From NCBI GenBank assembly GCA_963753725.1, contig CAVWDI010000010.1, positions 620,001 to 684,000 on the forward strand: a stretch of DNA of 64,000 nucleotides, read 5' to 3'. The position numbers and the translations under genes are program-made. The number at the start of each line of letters is the position of its first letter. The stretch's first letter is position 1. Under the pieces are notes generated by a model. It saw only the letters and a program-made list of their open reading frames with translations, was not told the origin of the DNA and did not search any database. Source of the stretch: CAVWDI01 sp963753725 (GTDB lineage: Bacteria; Chloroflexota; Anaerolineae; Anaerolineales; UBA4823). Shown here piece after piece: positions 1 through 9,594 of the stretch.

Positions 1-1538
1 AGAGCGATATGTATGGCATCGACCTGGTGCTGCCGCAGTTTAAATACATCCTGGAAAACCAGGAGACTTTACGCGGCATCGTATTGACCCACGGTCACCT
101 GGATCATATTGGCGGCCTGCCGTATTTAATAAAAGCCCTTGAACTATCGGAAGAAGGTGTGCCGGTTTATGGCACAGCCCTGACGATTGGTATGGTCAAA
201 CGTAGATTAGAAGAAATGGGCGCGCTGGGGGGTGTGTGGCTGCAGGTGATCGATGATCGACAAACCCTGCACCTGGGACCCTTCCGGGTGAGCCCATACG
301 CAGTGGCGCACTCCATACCGGCCGCGGTCGGGTTAGTGATCGACACACCTGTGGGCGCAATTGTGCACACCGGCGACTACAAGATGGACGAAACCCCGAC
401 CGGGGGTCGCACAACGGACCTGGAACGCATGCGCCAGCTGACCCCCAACGGTGTCCTGGCTATGCTGGGAGACAGCACCAACGCCGACCAGCCAGGAAGA
501 ACGCCCACCGAACAACTTGTGGCAGAGACTTTGGATGAGCTGTTCGCTGAAGCGGCGGGCAGCCGGATTATCATTGCTACATTTTCCTCGTTGCTGGCCC
601 GACTGCAAGAGATTATCCTGCTAGCCCATAAATTCGAGCGTAAAGTCGCGCTGACCGGGCGCAGCCTGCAGCAAAATGTAGAGCTGGCCGCTGAATTGGG
701 ATACCTTGAAGTTCCCAAAGGTATACTTGTGGATATCAGCAAGCATGTAGCGGATGAAAAGCTGGTCATCCTGGCGACGGGTTCGCAGGGTGAGCCGCGT
801 TCTGCCCTGAACCGTATGGCGACTGGCGAACACCGTCAGGTGCAGGTGCATGCTGGAGATACGATTATCATTTCCGGCGGCACCATCCCGGGAAACGAGG
901 AAGATGTCAGTCGGATGTTAAATCACCTGTTCGAGCGTGGCGCCAATGTGATTTACGGACCGCTGGCGACTGTGCATGTCTCCGGGCACGGAAACCGGGA
1001 GGATATGCGCATCATGCTGGGTGAAGCGCAGCCGCGCTTTTTAATCCCGGTGCACGGCGAACTGCGCCACCTGCACCTGCATGCAAGGCTGGCCCAGTCT
1101 AACGGTTTTAATACGGAACAGGTCCATATCTTGAGGAATGGATCGTGCTGGGTGACGGACGGCGAAAAAGCCTGGCTGGAGGAACCGGTCCAGGCCGAAG
1201 ACGTGTACGTGGATGGTTCGCTGGTGGGGGAGATCGGTAAACGGGTGATGCGCGACCGGGAACGGCTTTCGCAGGATGGTTTCGTGATCGTGACGGTGCC
1301 GGTTAATAAACATCACAAACTGGCTGGCGAACCCCGTATCCTGAGCCGCGGTTTCCTGCACATGGATTCTTCTGAAGAGCTGCTTAAAGCTGCCCGGGAT
1401 GTGGTTAAGCGTGACCTGGCTCGCAATGGTGGTGGAAGCCGCCAGCAGGTAAAAACCGTAAAGGAATCTCTGCAGGATTTCTTCTACAGCGAAACCTTAT
1501 CCAGGCCGGTAATTTTATCGAATTTTGTACGTGTGTAA
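1..1538 (+). CDS. rnj: Ribonuclease J, 5' end off the window
   Basis: This is a metallo-beta-lactamase/beta-CASP ribonuclease with 5'-3' exo- and endonuclease activity in mRNA turnover and rRNA maturation, acting in the cytoplasm. The zinc motif HGHLDH lies about 28 residues after the first visible Met, followed by GDYKMDETP, GDSTNA, the beta-CASP motif TGSQGEP and the late motif HVSGHG. The usual first 40 or so residues are missing. The reading frame is open to the window edge (codons Ser-Asp precede the Met at 9), so the true start lies to the left. The C-terminus is complete and ends at a TAA. Family assignment is secure; the paralogue number (J1 or J2) cannot be told. Confidence 0.95.
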   Translation, partial: SDMYGIDLVLPQFKYILENQETLRGIVLTHGHLDHIGGLPYLIKALELSEEGVPVYGTALTIGMVKRRLEEMGALGGVWLQVIDDRQTLHLGPFRVSPYAVAHSIPAAVGLVIDTPVGAIVHTGDYKMDETPTGGRTTDLERMRQLTPNGVLAMLGDSTNADQPGRTPTEQLVAETLDELFAEAAGSRIIIATFSSLLARLQEIILLAHKFERKVALTGRSLQQNVELAAELGYLEVPKGILVDISKHVADEKLVILATGSQGEPRSALNRMATGEHRQVQVHAGDTIIISGGTIPGNEEDVSRMLNHLFERGANVIYGPLATVHVSGHGNREDMRIMLGEAQPRFLIPVHGELRHLHLHARLAQSNGFNTEQVHILRNGSCWVTDGEKAWLEEPVQAEDVYVDGSLVGEIGKRVMRDRERLSQDGFVIVTVPVNKHHKLAGEPRILSRGFLHMDSSEELLKAARDVVKRDLARNGGGSRQQVKTVKESLQDFFYSETLSRPVILSNFVRV

Positions 1539-1644
1539 CCGGTAGGGAAACTAAAACATACAACAGACCTGCGGCAGGATCCAGATATTCATAGCAATCA
1601 AAATTAGATTCGCATCACTGCTCTAAAGAACAATCCCACTATTT

Positions 1645-1673
1645 TTAACAATTTGGACAATCTAGGTTATAAT
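1645..1673 (+). promoter_or_regulatory. Sigma-70-like promoter of the cyclase gene
   Basis: A TTAACA box at 1645-1650 and a perfect TATAAT at 1668-1673 are separated by 17 bases, about 55 bases ahead of the cyclase start at 1729. Position and spacing fit a housekeeping promoter; this is a sequence prediction only. Confidence 0.55.
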
Positions 1674-1728
1674 TAGTTGTAATGATTGTGTTCACGAAAA
1701 TAAATAAATTGCGAAAAGGGTGTTCTTG

Positions 1729-2535
1729 ATGACTGAAAAATCTAAAAATGAAGCCATGGTGGAAGGATTTTGGCGTGCATATTTAACGACGGGGGAGTTC
1801 GAAAAGGAGACTCGTCAACGAAAGTTCTTCCGCATGCTGCCCGGACACCCGCGCTGCAAGAACTGCTACGCCCCCTTTCAGGGGATTGGCAGCCGGGTCG
1901 TTCATATGATGTACGGCAAGGGTCCTTCGAAATTGAACCCTCAACTTTGCAATATATGCGAAGTTTTTGCTCAAAAATTCCAGGGAGGGGCAGAGGTCGA
2001 GCTGTCCCTGCTGTTTGTAGATGTACGCGGCTCAACCACGCTGGCCGAAGGAATGAACCCTACCGAATACAGTAAGCTCATCAACCGATTCTACAAAACC
2101 GCAACACACGTTATGGTGCATTCGGATGCGTTGATCGATAAGATTATCGGTGACCAGGCGGCAGGTATGTATGTGCCCGGGTTTGCCGGACCGGACCATG
2201 CACAGGCTGCGATAAAAGCCGCCCAGGAAATCCTGCATGAAACGGGATACGGAAGCCCAGCCGGAGCATGGATCCCATTGGGAGCGGGGGTGCATACCGG
2301 GACTGCCTTTGTTGGTTCGGTGGGGTCGGAAGAGGGCACCTCCGATATCACCGTGCTGGGCGATACGCCCAACACCGCCGCCCGCCTTTCTTCCAGCGCA
2401 CAGGACGGGGAGATATTGATCAGTGAATCCGCGATTACTTCTGCGGGATTAGCTAACGGGGATTTGGAAAAACGGTCCCTCGAGCTGAAGGGGAAAAGTG
2501 AACCAATAAATGTTTGTGTTATGCGGGTGGATTAG
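1729..2535 (+). CDS. Class III adenylate/guanylate cyclase with N-terminal four-Cys module
   Basis: The C-terminal part (about residues 90-268) is a class III nucleotide cyclase domain making cAMP or cGMP. A metal-binding Asp sits in LFVDVRGST (D98). Lys138 and GD (141-142) follow, and the motif LGDTPNTAARL supplies D212, N215 and R219, so the catalytic set looks complete and Lys/Asp favour ATP. The N-terminal part has two CxxC pairs (C43/C46 and C74/C77), which suggests a zinc-ribbon or redox module. No membrane segment is visible, so it is probably soluble. ATG at 1729 is preferred over GTG at 1720 because the GAAAAGGG Shine-Dalgarno sits about 8 bases before it. The gene stands alone behind its own promoter. 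Confidence 0.85.
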   Translation: MTEKSKNEAMVEGFWRAYLTTGEFEKETRQRKFFRMLPGHPRCKNCYAPFQGIGSRVVHMMYGKGPSKLNPQLCNICEVFAQKFQGGAEVELSLLFVDVRGSTTLAEGMNPTEYSKLINRFYKTATHVMVHSDALIDKIIGDQAAGMYVPGFAGPDHAQAAIKAAQEILHETGYGSPAGAWIPLGAGVHTGTAFVGSVGSEEGTSDITVLGDTPNTAARLSSSAQDGEILISESAITSAGLANGDLEKRSLELKGKSEPINVCVMRVD

Positions 2536-2934
2536 CAAATACCATTTTCCCAACTCTGCCCTAAGAATTTCCAACTGAACTAAAATTTTCGTTTTTATTC
2601 AACCATTCAAACAAGAAAAATTGAGCGTGTTGAATGGTCGCGCTGTCTTCCTATGGCTTTATGCATTCGAGCAGGATGAGGGTATTGCATGTTTTTAACT
2701 TTAAATTGGAATATATTGGTGTTCAGCATTCCACCGCAGACAAGAGAGGTGTAGAATTATTCAAACCAGATTACAAAGTATTAAGTTAACACGAGGCAGT
2801 TTGTTGAATCATTTTCGATATACTTCAGGTGAGGGCTGCTATTACAAAAATCACAAAATATTTAAATTAAACCCGCCCACCAGCCACAGCACCTATTCTA
2901 GTTCCGAAGCCGCGAAAAGCTAAGGAGGAAATCA
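2536..2934. other. Intergenic stretch, no gene seen
   Basis: This A+T-rich gap of about 400 bases carries no convincing reading frame on either strand. It ends in a strong AAGGAGG ribosome-binding site (2922-2928) for the next gene. I see no clear terminator or repeat. Confidence 0.6.
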
Positions 2935-5065
2935 ATGTCGAAGCAAAGTCTAAATTCAAGTTTGGTTCGTTATTTGATCGTGCTGGGATTGCTCCTTGGG
3001 GGAATGGGGTTGTTTGGATTCAAAGCACCTATAATGGTTATGGCAGAAAACCATTTCGAAGGCGTCCAACCTAGAGTTGGCGCCTTAACATCTGACGCAA
3101 GTTTCCTGCAAACAGCAAGCCTTAAACTTCAAATACCTGAGAATTATATAAAATCATCAGTAGTCGATCCTGCTGGTAAGTATGCGTACTTCGGCACTCA
3201 AACCGTTCCTGGAGTGATAGTTAAGGTGCGCTTATCGGATTTTTCTCGGGTAGGCACTTTGGAACTCAACGATGGTGAGAACGGGATAACATCAGCAGTT
3301 ATCGATCCGGCTGGCAAGTATGCTTACTTTGGCACCTACACCGGACCGGGCAGGGTGGTTAAGGTGCGCCTTTCGGACTTCACCCGGGTCAAAGCTATAA
3401 TGCTCGACGTTGGGGAAAATTATTTATTTTCGGCGGTGATGGATCCAGATGGCAATTATGCCTACTTTGGTACAGGCTCATCGCCAGGTACAGTGGTCAA
3501 ACTGCGATTGTCGGACTTTTCCTGGGTTGATACCCTGACTCTCAATACTGGGGTGGACCCTCTTACATCTGCGGTGATCGATCCAGAGGGGAAATATGCT
3601 TATTTTGGCGCGTACACTGATCCAGGTATTGTGGTCAGGATTCGCCTGTCAGATTTTAGTTTTAATGGTGATCTGGTGCTGCCCAGTGGAGGGGCTAAAA
3701 ATCTAATATCAGCGGTGATCGACCCGGTTGGCAGCTATGCATATTTCGGCACCGAAACTGCTCCAGGTATTATAGCCAGGGTGAACCTGTCAAGTTTCCT
3801 TCATTCTGGATCGGTGACCCTGCCTGGTGGGATGGACTATCTCAGAACGGCTGTGATGGATCCAAATGGCATATTTGTTTACTTTGGAACGGGTACACAC
3901 CCAGGCAAGCTCATTAAAAATAAGACTGTCCAATAATGACCTGGAGGGTGCTGTGACCCTCAACAGTGGGGAGGGTGATATTGAAACAGCTTTGATCGAT
4001 CCCACCGGGAATTATGCCTACCTTGGGACTTACACTGCACCGGGGAAGGTGGTAAAGGTGAGCCTTTCAGACATGACCAGGATTACTGCCCGATCTTTGC
4101 GGATGGGAGAGGAAGACCTCTGGTCAGCAGTAGTCGATCCCAATGGGGAATACGCTTATTTTGGCACTGAAACCCGGCCAGGTGTGGTGGCCAAGGTGCG
4201 GTTGTCTGACTTCAGCCGGGTTAACGCGCTTAAGTTCAACAACGGCGAGGATGGTCTGGCATCAGCCGTGATTGACCCGGCTGGTGAATATGCTTACTTT
4301 GGCACTTTCACAGAACCGGGTATGGTGGTTAAAATACACTTGTCAGACTTCACCAGGGATGCAGCCCTGACCTTCGAAAGCGGTGAGGATAAACTATGCT
4401 CTGCTGTGATCGACCCCGCTGGTGAATATGCTTACTTTGGAACTCAATCTATACCAGGCGTGGTGGTCAAGGTACGGCTGTCGGACTTTACAAGGGTTGA
4501 TGCCCTGGAGTTGAATGAAGGGGAGGACATTCTCAGCTCGGCTGTGATTGATCCGGCTGGTTTATTTGCCTATTTTGGAACCCGTACTGCTCCAGGCAAA
4601 ATTATTAAGCTGCGTCTATCTGACTTTACATGGGCGGATGCACTCACCCTGGAAGCTGGTGAAAACCGACTCGAAACGGCAGTGATCGACCCAAATGGAG
4701 AATATGCTTACTTCGGGGCTCAAATGCAGCCAGGCATTGTGGTCAAGGTGCGCCTATCGGACTCTGAAAGGGTTGATGCTCTGGTTCTCGATCCCGGGGA
4801 AGACAACCTTGAATCAGCGGTGATCGATCCGGCTGGCGAATATGCCTATTTTGGCACGAATACTGATCCGGGCAAAGCAGCCAAGGTGCGCTTGTCGGAT
4901 TTCGAACGAGTCGACGCCGTAACCATGAAAACCGGAGAGAACGGACTGTTCTCAGCGGTAATGGACCCCTCGGGTGGCTATGCCTACTTCGGCACTGACA
5001 CAACTCCTGGGATCGTTGTGCGGATAGGCTTAAAAGCAATCGGCCTGCCGGTCATTTATCGATGA
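2935..5065 (+). pseudogene. Exported 14-repeat beta-propeller protein, split by +1 frameshift
   Basis: The protein starts with an N-terminal signal segment (SSLVRYLIVLGLLLGGMGLF) and then has about 14 repeats of about 46 residues. Each repeat reads roughly SAVIDPAGEYAYFGT-x4-PG-VVKVRLSDF followed by an acidic GE turn. Fourteen blades would make two seven-bladed propellers, similar to YVTN/NHL-type surface proteins. The frame breaks in repeat 6 at the A5 run 3916-3920. Removing one A joins 'GTHPGKLIK' to 'IRLSNNDLEG' and restores one protein of about 709 residues. As written, the first part stops at 3936, and the second part is open from 3866 without a ribosome-binding site. The start has an excellent AAGGAGG. 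Function is unknown; cell-surface binding is likely. Confidence 0.8.
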
Positions 5066-5162
5066 AAATATCTGTTTATACTTGAATTGGTTTCTAAGTA
5101 TAGAAAAAGGCTTCCAGATTTTAAAAGCTGCGGTTTATAATAACAATTCCGCGCACCAGCGG

Positions 5163-5669
5163 TCATATGTTTTCAAATTCATCCCGGCTGCTTTTGTTCC
5201 TCCTGCCAATACCAAAAGCGCCAGCCAGGATTATTAATCCCACCAGCACCAGCAGAGCCGGCCATGCCAGGGCCAATAAGCGGCCGAGATCCTCGAAGGA
5301 TTCGATTACGCCGATTAATATCAGGATTGTTCCAGGGATGAGCGGCCACCAGAAAGCGCGGCCCTCGAAAATGAATTGGATCACGTAAATGGCAATAAAA
5401 CCAACCCCAAGCCCGACCAGAAAGATTTCATCAAAAGAGGTGAATAATCCTTCGCCGACTGATCCCAAACCCAATCCCACAAGGATACAGCCGGGGATTA
5501 ACATCCAGTATGCCCTGACGTAAAAATAGCCGGCAATAAAAACCCCGCCGAGCACAAAAAAGAAAACCGCCTCACTGAGACCTTCCAGGAACTGCAAGGC
5601 AATAATCCCAATCCCTAACAGGATCAGCGCCGCCCCGATCACAACTTGATTTGCCTTCTCTCTGTTCAT
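5163..5669 (-). CDS. Small multi-pass membrane protein
   Basis: This is a protein of 168 residues with about six hydrophobic segments rich in Gly, Ile and Leu (for example VVIGAALILLGIGIIAL and LAWPALLVLVGLIILAGAF). It ends in a charged tail, RRNKSSRDEF. It resembles the DUF5668/LiaF N-terminal type of membrane protein, but I do not recognise a specific family. The start MNREKANQ is chosen because a perfect AAGGAGG lies 5 bases upstream. A longer open frame to 5768 lacks such a site. It is convergent with the propeller gene. Confidence 0.75.
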   Translation of the reverse strand: MNREKANQVVIGAALILLGIGIIALQFLEGLSEAVFFFVLGGVFIAGYFYVRAYWMLIPGCILVGLGLGSVGEGLFTSFDEIFLVGLGVGFIAIYVIQFIFEGRAFWWPLIPGTILILIGVIESFEDLGRLLALAWPALLVLVGLIILAGAFGIGRRNKSSRDEFENI

Positions 5670-5894
5670 GGTTTCCTCCTTATAAAATAAAGGGTGTTGA
5701 TTTTTGCAACCAACAATACCAACACCACCGCTGGCGCGATTTTCACATCCGCAAGCGGGATATTCCATACCAATATTGTAGTTTTATTGACGCCCAATGA
5801 GGTGGACGTGGACGACTAAATATTGGACGTCTACCGCCGGCCAGGGAAACAACAACCTATTATCCTGGATTGTGCGGGGATTGAAAAACCAGGT

Positions 5895-6191
5895 TTAAAT
5901 TTCGGCAGCCAATTCGACAAAGCGTGTATAGGGGATGGCTGTCCAGCTTTCGGCACCACCGGCGCCGTTCTCCACGCTGATCAGCGAGACCTTGGCGGCT
6001 GTCTCTTCATCCGGCGCTTCGTAGATGTCCAGAAAGTCGTACGGTCCCAGCAGCGCGTAGTGGGCCAGGAATTTGACTTCCGGGCATTTTTCTTTTACAT
6101 GCTCCAGCCATTCACGGCCCAGGCGTTCCTGTTCTCTGACCTGCTTCGACATTTCAGGTCCCAGTTTGGTCATCAGTACGTAGGTTCCCAT
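5895..6191 (-). CDS. GYD domain protein
   Basis: This small cytosolic protein of 98 residues belongs to the GYD family, named for the Gly-Tyr-Asp motif. Here the motif is GPYDFLDIYEAPDEE, with 'TYVLMTKL' at the N-terminus and the typical closing 'SWTAIPYTRFVEL'. The fold is ferredoxin-like. The biochemical role of the family is not known. A good AAGGAGG precedes the ATG. The gene is complete and stands alone between the membrane protein and a broken DinB gene. Confidence 0.85.
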   Translation of the reverse strand: MGTYVLMTKLGPEMSKQVREQERLGREWLEHVKEKCPEVKFLAHYALLGPYDFLDIYEAPDEETAAKVSLISVENGAGGAESWTAIPYTRFVELAAEI

Positions 6192-6343
6192 CGAAAGCCT
6201 CCTTTTTGTTTCATTATATGCGGATTCGAATAAATTGATAGAGCAGATCTCCTTTTCGACGAATAATATTCCGAAGCATCTCCCAAGTAAAGATACCTGG
6301 GCACACCCTCGGATTCTCCTGAGGATGACCAGGACAGAGGATT

Positions 6344-7256
6344 TTATTTCATCCCTGTTGTGAGATAAGTCATTGTTAAATCAACGTAATATTGAGGGAA
6401 ATGGGTCAGTTCGTGAGTGGCGAAATAGCTGGCCTGCTGGGTGATGGTCACGGATCCGAATTCCTCGTGCTGGCCTTTCCGCCTGCCAATCTTTCAAAGA
6501 TAGGTTTTCTAAAATCGATAAAGTACTGCTGGCGCGATTGGTTGTATGCGTTAAATATCTCCAGCGTTTCAGGGGGACGGTCATCCTCCTCACTGCCCAT
6601 TCAAAAACCGCTTTTGACTCCGAGTTGGGGATTATCTTCTTCAATCATCAACCCCAGGCGGAATTCAAATACACCCTGCGCATCGCGTATGTGGGACACT
6701 GCGTTGCGGATATTCCAGCCACCGTCTGCGGGCACACGGTTCATGTCTTCCTCGGATAACTTGTTTAGAATTGCAGCCAGTTTTACTGGCGTCTGGCGCA
6801 TACTTTCTAATGCCTGGAATGGATCGAAGTTATTCAACCAGTAGACCGGCAAAAATTTTTGAAAAGTTCCTGGTTGGGCCAGACACTGCGGGCAGTTTCC
6901 AGCGGGAGGTTCCAATGTGAGGAAACCGCAGTAGCGGCAAACATAAGGGTTGGGCGTTTCATGGATTAGCGGCAGCCGTCTTTCGGCCATTGCCTGCGAG
7001 CCGCGCTTCATTGTATCGATCAGATCTGAGCCGAGGTTCAATTCGGAAAGGATATCTGATGACTTTATCCATCTCAACTGCTAAGGCCGCGTAATCAGAA
7101 GGGATGGAAATATCAAGTGCTGCGCGGCGAGAAATGGAATTGGCTGTGCTGCGTACCAGCTTGGCGTTGTTGTATTGTCCTTCGCCTTCAAACTTAGCGG
7201 CTAATGCGAATAATTGTGGAATTATATAATTAAGGTCTGGATTTCTGGTTAGCCAT
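6344..7256 (-). pseudogene. DinB-family protein with zinc ribbon, broken by many frameshifts
   Basis: Pieces of one gene are spread over all three frames. In order they are MANQ-NPDLNYIIPQLFALAAKFEGEG, SELNLGSDLIDTMKRGSQAM, a two-Cys-pair ribbon (YVCRYCGF and NCPQCLAQ), 'PVYWLNNFDPFQALESMRQTP', 'ADGGWNIRNAVSHIRDAQG', ESKAVFEWA, SEEDDRPPETLEIFNAYNQSR, 'TLSILENLSLKDWQ' and a C-terminal 'EEFGSVTITQQASYFATHEL'. This order matches DinB/DUF664-type four-helix metal proteins with an inserted ribbon. At least five or six single-base shifts are needed, near 7243, 7047, 6620, 6592, 6535 and 6475. The start ATG at 7256 has a Shine-Dalgarno (AAAGGAG). The largest intact piece is 6601-7077. It is non-functional as written. 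Confidence 0.75.
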
Positions 7257-7368
7257 CACTGCTCCTTTGGTATTGCGAGGTTTTTAGTTGATCTTCGCAG
7301 ACGATATTATAAACAATACATCGGGTATTTTTAAACAAAGGCAGGGCTGTCTAAAAAAAACACTATTT

Positions 7369-7502
7369 GTCATGCTGACTTTAGTCCCGCGCATATTGCG
7401 GGAGCACAGCAATCCCGAGAGAATGAAATGAAGCATCCGGTTTTCATCGAGAGGGAGACCTTTCGCTTAGCCTAAGGCACGCTGCGCGGCGCTCAGGGCG
7501 AC
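7369..7502. repeat. Putative dispersed intergenic repeat
   Basis: The segment begins GTCATGCTGA and ends TCAGGGCGAC, which are imperfect inverted termini (7 of 10 positions pair). It contains 'GGAGCACAGCAATCCCGAGA' and 'AGAGGGAGACCTTTCGCTTA'. Related wording recurs at 24140-24205 and in the 45-kb repeats. It resembles the non-coding intergenic repeats common in Chloroflexota genomes. Confidence 0.45.
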
Positions 7503-7617
7503 AGCCTATTGGGACTACTCCGTCTTTGTTGACATCAATGATGTAGATTGGACTTTAGTCTCGTGTTTTCTAAGAGACATCCCCTATCTGGGGGTGATTC
7601 GCAGGGTAACAATCTCC

Positions 7618-7641
7618 AGACCATGAATGAATTCACGGTCT
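7618..7641. repeat. Imperfect palindrome, copy 1
   Basis: Arms AGACCATGAAT and ATTCACGGTCT flank a 2-base centre, with one mismatch in 11. Most of it recurs at 34353-34372. Confidence 0.5.
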
Positions 7642-7851
7642 AGCAAATAAAATCCGATAAATCGGATTAAAAAATCTCAAGGTGTTTCAACACGATGCAT
7701 TTGTCAGACACAAAATTCATTTGGTGGAATGTACACAGCTGTGCAAAACCATTTCTAACCTTGAACTCATTTAAATAGGATAATTTAGATTATAATAATC
7801 ATATAAATTCTAGAATCCAACTTCCAGGAAATTTCCCCAAAGGAGTATTTT

Positions 7852-8277
7852 ATGAACCAGGTTGATACAGTAAAGAAGGTTTTTGAATTAATCGAAAACA
7901 AGAATGCAGACGCTGTAGCCCAATACTTGAGCGCTGATTTTACAATAAGCGGACCGTTCCCAGAACCAATGCCCGGCCAAGAGTGGCTGGCGCTGCAAGA
8001 GAATATGATGGATCCAGCATTTCCTGATTGGGCATGGAACATCAATGATATCCACCAGCATGGAGATCAGGTACATATGACGTATTCGATTACCGGGACG
8101 AATACTGGAGACCTGGACCTTTCCCAGATGGGCATGCCAGTTATCCCCACCACAGGAAGAGCTATCCAATTAGAACTGGATGAGGCAGTAAGCGTTAAGA
8201 CGGTTGTTTTACTTACCCCGGAAGAGGTGGATGAAGCAGCCAAAAAAACTGTAGCGTACCGCCCCCCTGGAAAGTAA
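7852..8277 (+). CDS. SnoaL/NTF2-like protein
   Basis: This cytosolic protein of 141 residues has the SnoaL-like ester cyclase/NTF2 fold pattern: an N-terminal helix 'VDTVKKVFELIENKNADAVA', then 'YLSADFTISGPFPEPMPGQE', a mid segment 'WAWNINDIHQHGDQV', and beta strands around 'HMTYSITGTNTGDLDL'. Members of this fold bind small polyketide-like or steroid ligands or act as cyclases. The substrate here cannot be predicted. A clear AAAGGAG lies ahead of the ATG. A hairpin of the 33-base repeat family follows the stop and may act as a 3' structure. Confidence 0.75.
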   Translation: MNQVDTVKKVFELIENKNADAVAQYLSADFTISGPFPEPMPGQEWLALQENMMDPAFPDWAWNINDIHQHGDQVHMTYSITGTNTGDLDLSQMGMPVIPTTGRAIQLELDEAVSVKTVVLLTPEEVDEAAKKTVAYRPPGK

Positions 8278-8298
8278 CAAAACAAAAATCCTTTTATT

Positions 8299-8331
8299 AC
8301 CTGACAGGTCTCCACGTACTGTCAGGTCTCA
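8299..8331 (+). repeat. 33-base hairpin repeat, member A
   Basis: Arms ACCTGACAG (8299-8307) and CTGTCAGGT (8319-8327) pair perfectly across an 11-base loop and are followed by CTCA. The spacing is the same as in members at 8675, 17365 and 21974, and the stems covary. Confidence 0.7.
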
Positions 8332-8442
8332 TATTCGGTTACCAGCGGTCCCTCTCCAAACATTATTGCAGCTAAGCGAAAAGTTGTGGGGAAAAAATAT
8401 CTTCAGTAATGAGGTTATTGCAGGATTACGGGATTTTTATAA

Positions 8443-8631
8443 TTATACTTTCTTTGATCGGAGAATACTTACCAGTCCCATCACTCCTCCGGCAATCAAT
8501 CCAAATCCAAATAACCACCAGGTTGCCAGTTCTGAAACCAGTCCTGCAGCACTCAAAAAACATATAACGCCCAGTCCGATCCAAATAAAATTGGACGTAA
8601 TTCCAAGCCAAAAATCTAGATTTCCATTCAT
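8443..8631 (-). CDS. Small two-helix membrane protein
   Basis: A 62-residue protein with two hydrophobic helices: 'WLGITSNFIWIGLGVICFLS' and, after a short turn, 'WWLFGFGLIAGGVMGLVSI'. The tail RSKKV is basic. An AAAAGGAG lies 6-7 bases before the ATG, which argues that it is a real small gene. The family is not recognised. Confidence 0.6.
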   Translation of the reverse strand: MNGNLDFWLGITSNFIWIGLGVICFLSAAGLVSELATWWLFGFGLIAGGVMGLVSILRSKKV

Positions 8632-8674
8632 GCTTACTCCTTTTGGGATTTTCTAAAGAAAGGGAGAGTCATTT

Positions 8675-8707
8675 TCAATCCTCACATATCTCCAAGACCT
8701 GTGAGGT
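8675..8707 (-). repeat. 33-base hairpin repeat, member D (minus strand)
   Basis: Read on the minus strand from 8707, arms ACCTCACAG and ATGTGAGGA pair at 7 of 9 positions with the same 11-base loop length as the other members. The conserved AGGTCTT follows the first stem block. Confidence 0.6.
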
Positions 8708-8712
8708 ATTAT

Positions 8713-9562
8713 CTATCGACTGAAAACGTTTCTACAAAGTAATCGCTGGGTATAGGTACTGCCTTCGGGATCAAAATGGTCCCTTGCTGCTGCAGTATAA
8801 GGTCTGGTTACTCGTAATGAATAAGTCTTGTAACCCTCCTGCTCAATTTCCCTTAAAGCTTTTTTATAAAAATCAAAAATATGAACTTGGCCCATTTGGG
8901 CACCTGCCCGATAGGCGCTGGCGGCCATCAATGTAGATAAATCCCCCAGCGAACAATCCTGCTGGTCAGCGACGACTTTCAGTTCATCATAAATTCGGGT
9001 TAATCGATTCCGGCTCAGGCAAAAGCTTTACATTTGAATTTAACACTTTCCATGAATCACGCATATCCTGCAGTGCAAGCGGAGGGATATCCAATGTCTC
9101 AGCTACCAAATCCGATGTATCTTCAAAAATATTGAGCAGTTCCTGGGTTGAGTTTATTTCAGCGTAACCGGGGAGAATCCCATCCTGTTTTAATTCCAAT
9201 TCCAGCGCCTTTAAATAACTGCGCGCCCCGCCGGTTAAATCTGCTGCGACTGCAAATAACCATAACGGTGACCAACCGATTGTAAGCAGGCCCACCAGTT
9301 CGATACCGGTACCGGCAGCTTTTCGTACGGCGAACTGCTGCGCAGGGATATCGTCCTGCGGCAAAAGGTCAGTACCGCCCCCCACAAACTCGATTAGAAC
9401 TCTGAGTAATCCGGCAAAAATCGCCTGGTAGAGGCGCGTTGCTCTTAGCCAGCCAGGAAGAAGCGCCTGGGTTGTTTCGTAAACCATTCCACCTATTAAA
9501 ACTGCCGAAGCGCGCAAGGCACGCTCAGGCAGGGAGATTACATAACTGATATTTCTACTCAC
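8713..9562 (-). pseudogene. Unknown conserved protein, split by +1 frameshift
   Basis: The first part (GTG at 9562 to 8987) encodes 191 residues with two hydrophobic stretches (about 10-30 and 85-110) and ends '..PEPESINPNL'. A second frame continues 'RIYDELKVVADQQDCSLG..', 'MMAASAYRAGAQMGQVHIFD' and '..DPEGSTYTQRLL'. Removing one base from the three-base run at 8997-8999 joins them as 'ESINRIYDELKVV', giving a protein of about 282 residues. I recognise no family and propose no function. The start codon is weak, with no clear Shine-Dalgarno. It lies next to a Yip1-type membrane gene with which it may be co-transcribed. Confidence 0.6.
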
Positions 9563-9594
9563 AAACTCAAGAAATTCCGATTCTAAAGATTACA

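Larger units (their letters stand above)
7257..7851. other. Intergenic stretch with repeat-like sequence
   Basis: About 600 bases carry no gene. They contain a mosaic dispersed repeat (7369-7502), an imperfect palindrome (7618-7641) and a TATAAT-containing A+T-rich stretch (about 7780-7810) just ahead of the next gene. Confidence 0.6.

Noticed and set aside
3916..3920. Programmed frameshifting or transcript slippage in the propeller gene
   Set aside because: A run of five A is short for transcriptional slippage and no stimulatory structure is evident. The same +1 pattern in many unrelated genes makes error or decay more likely.
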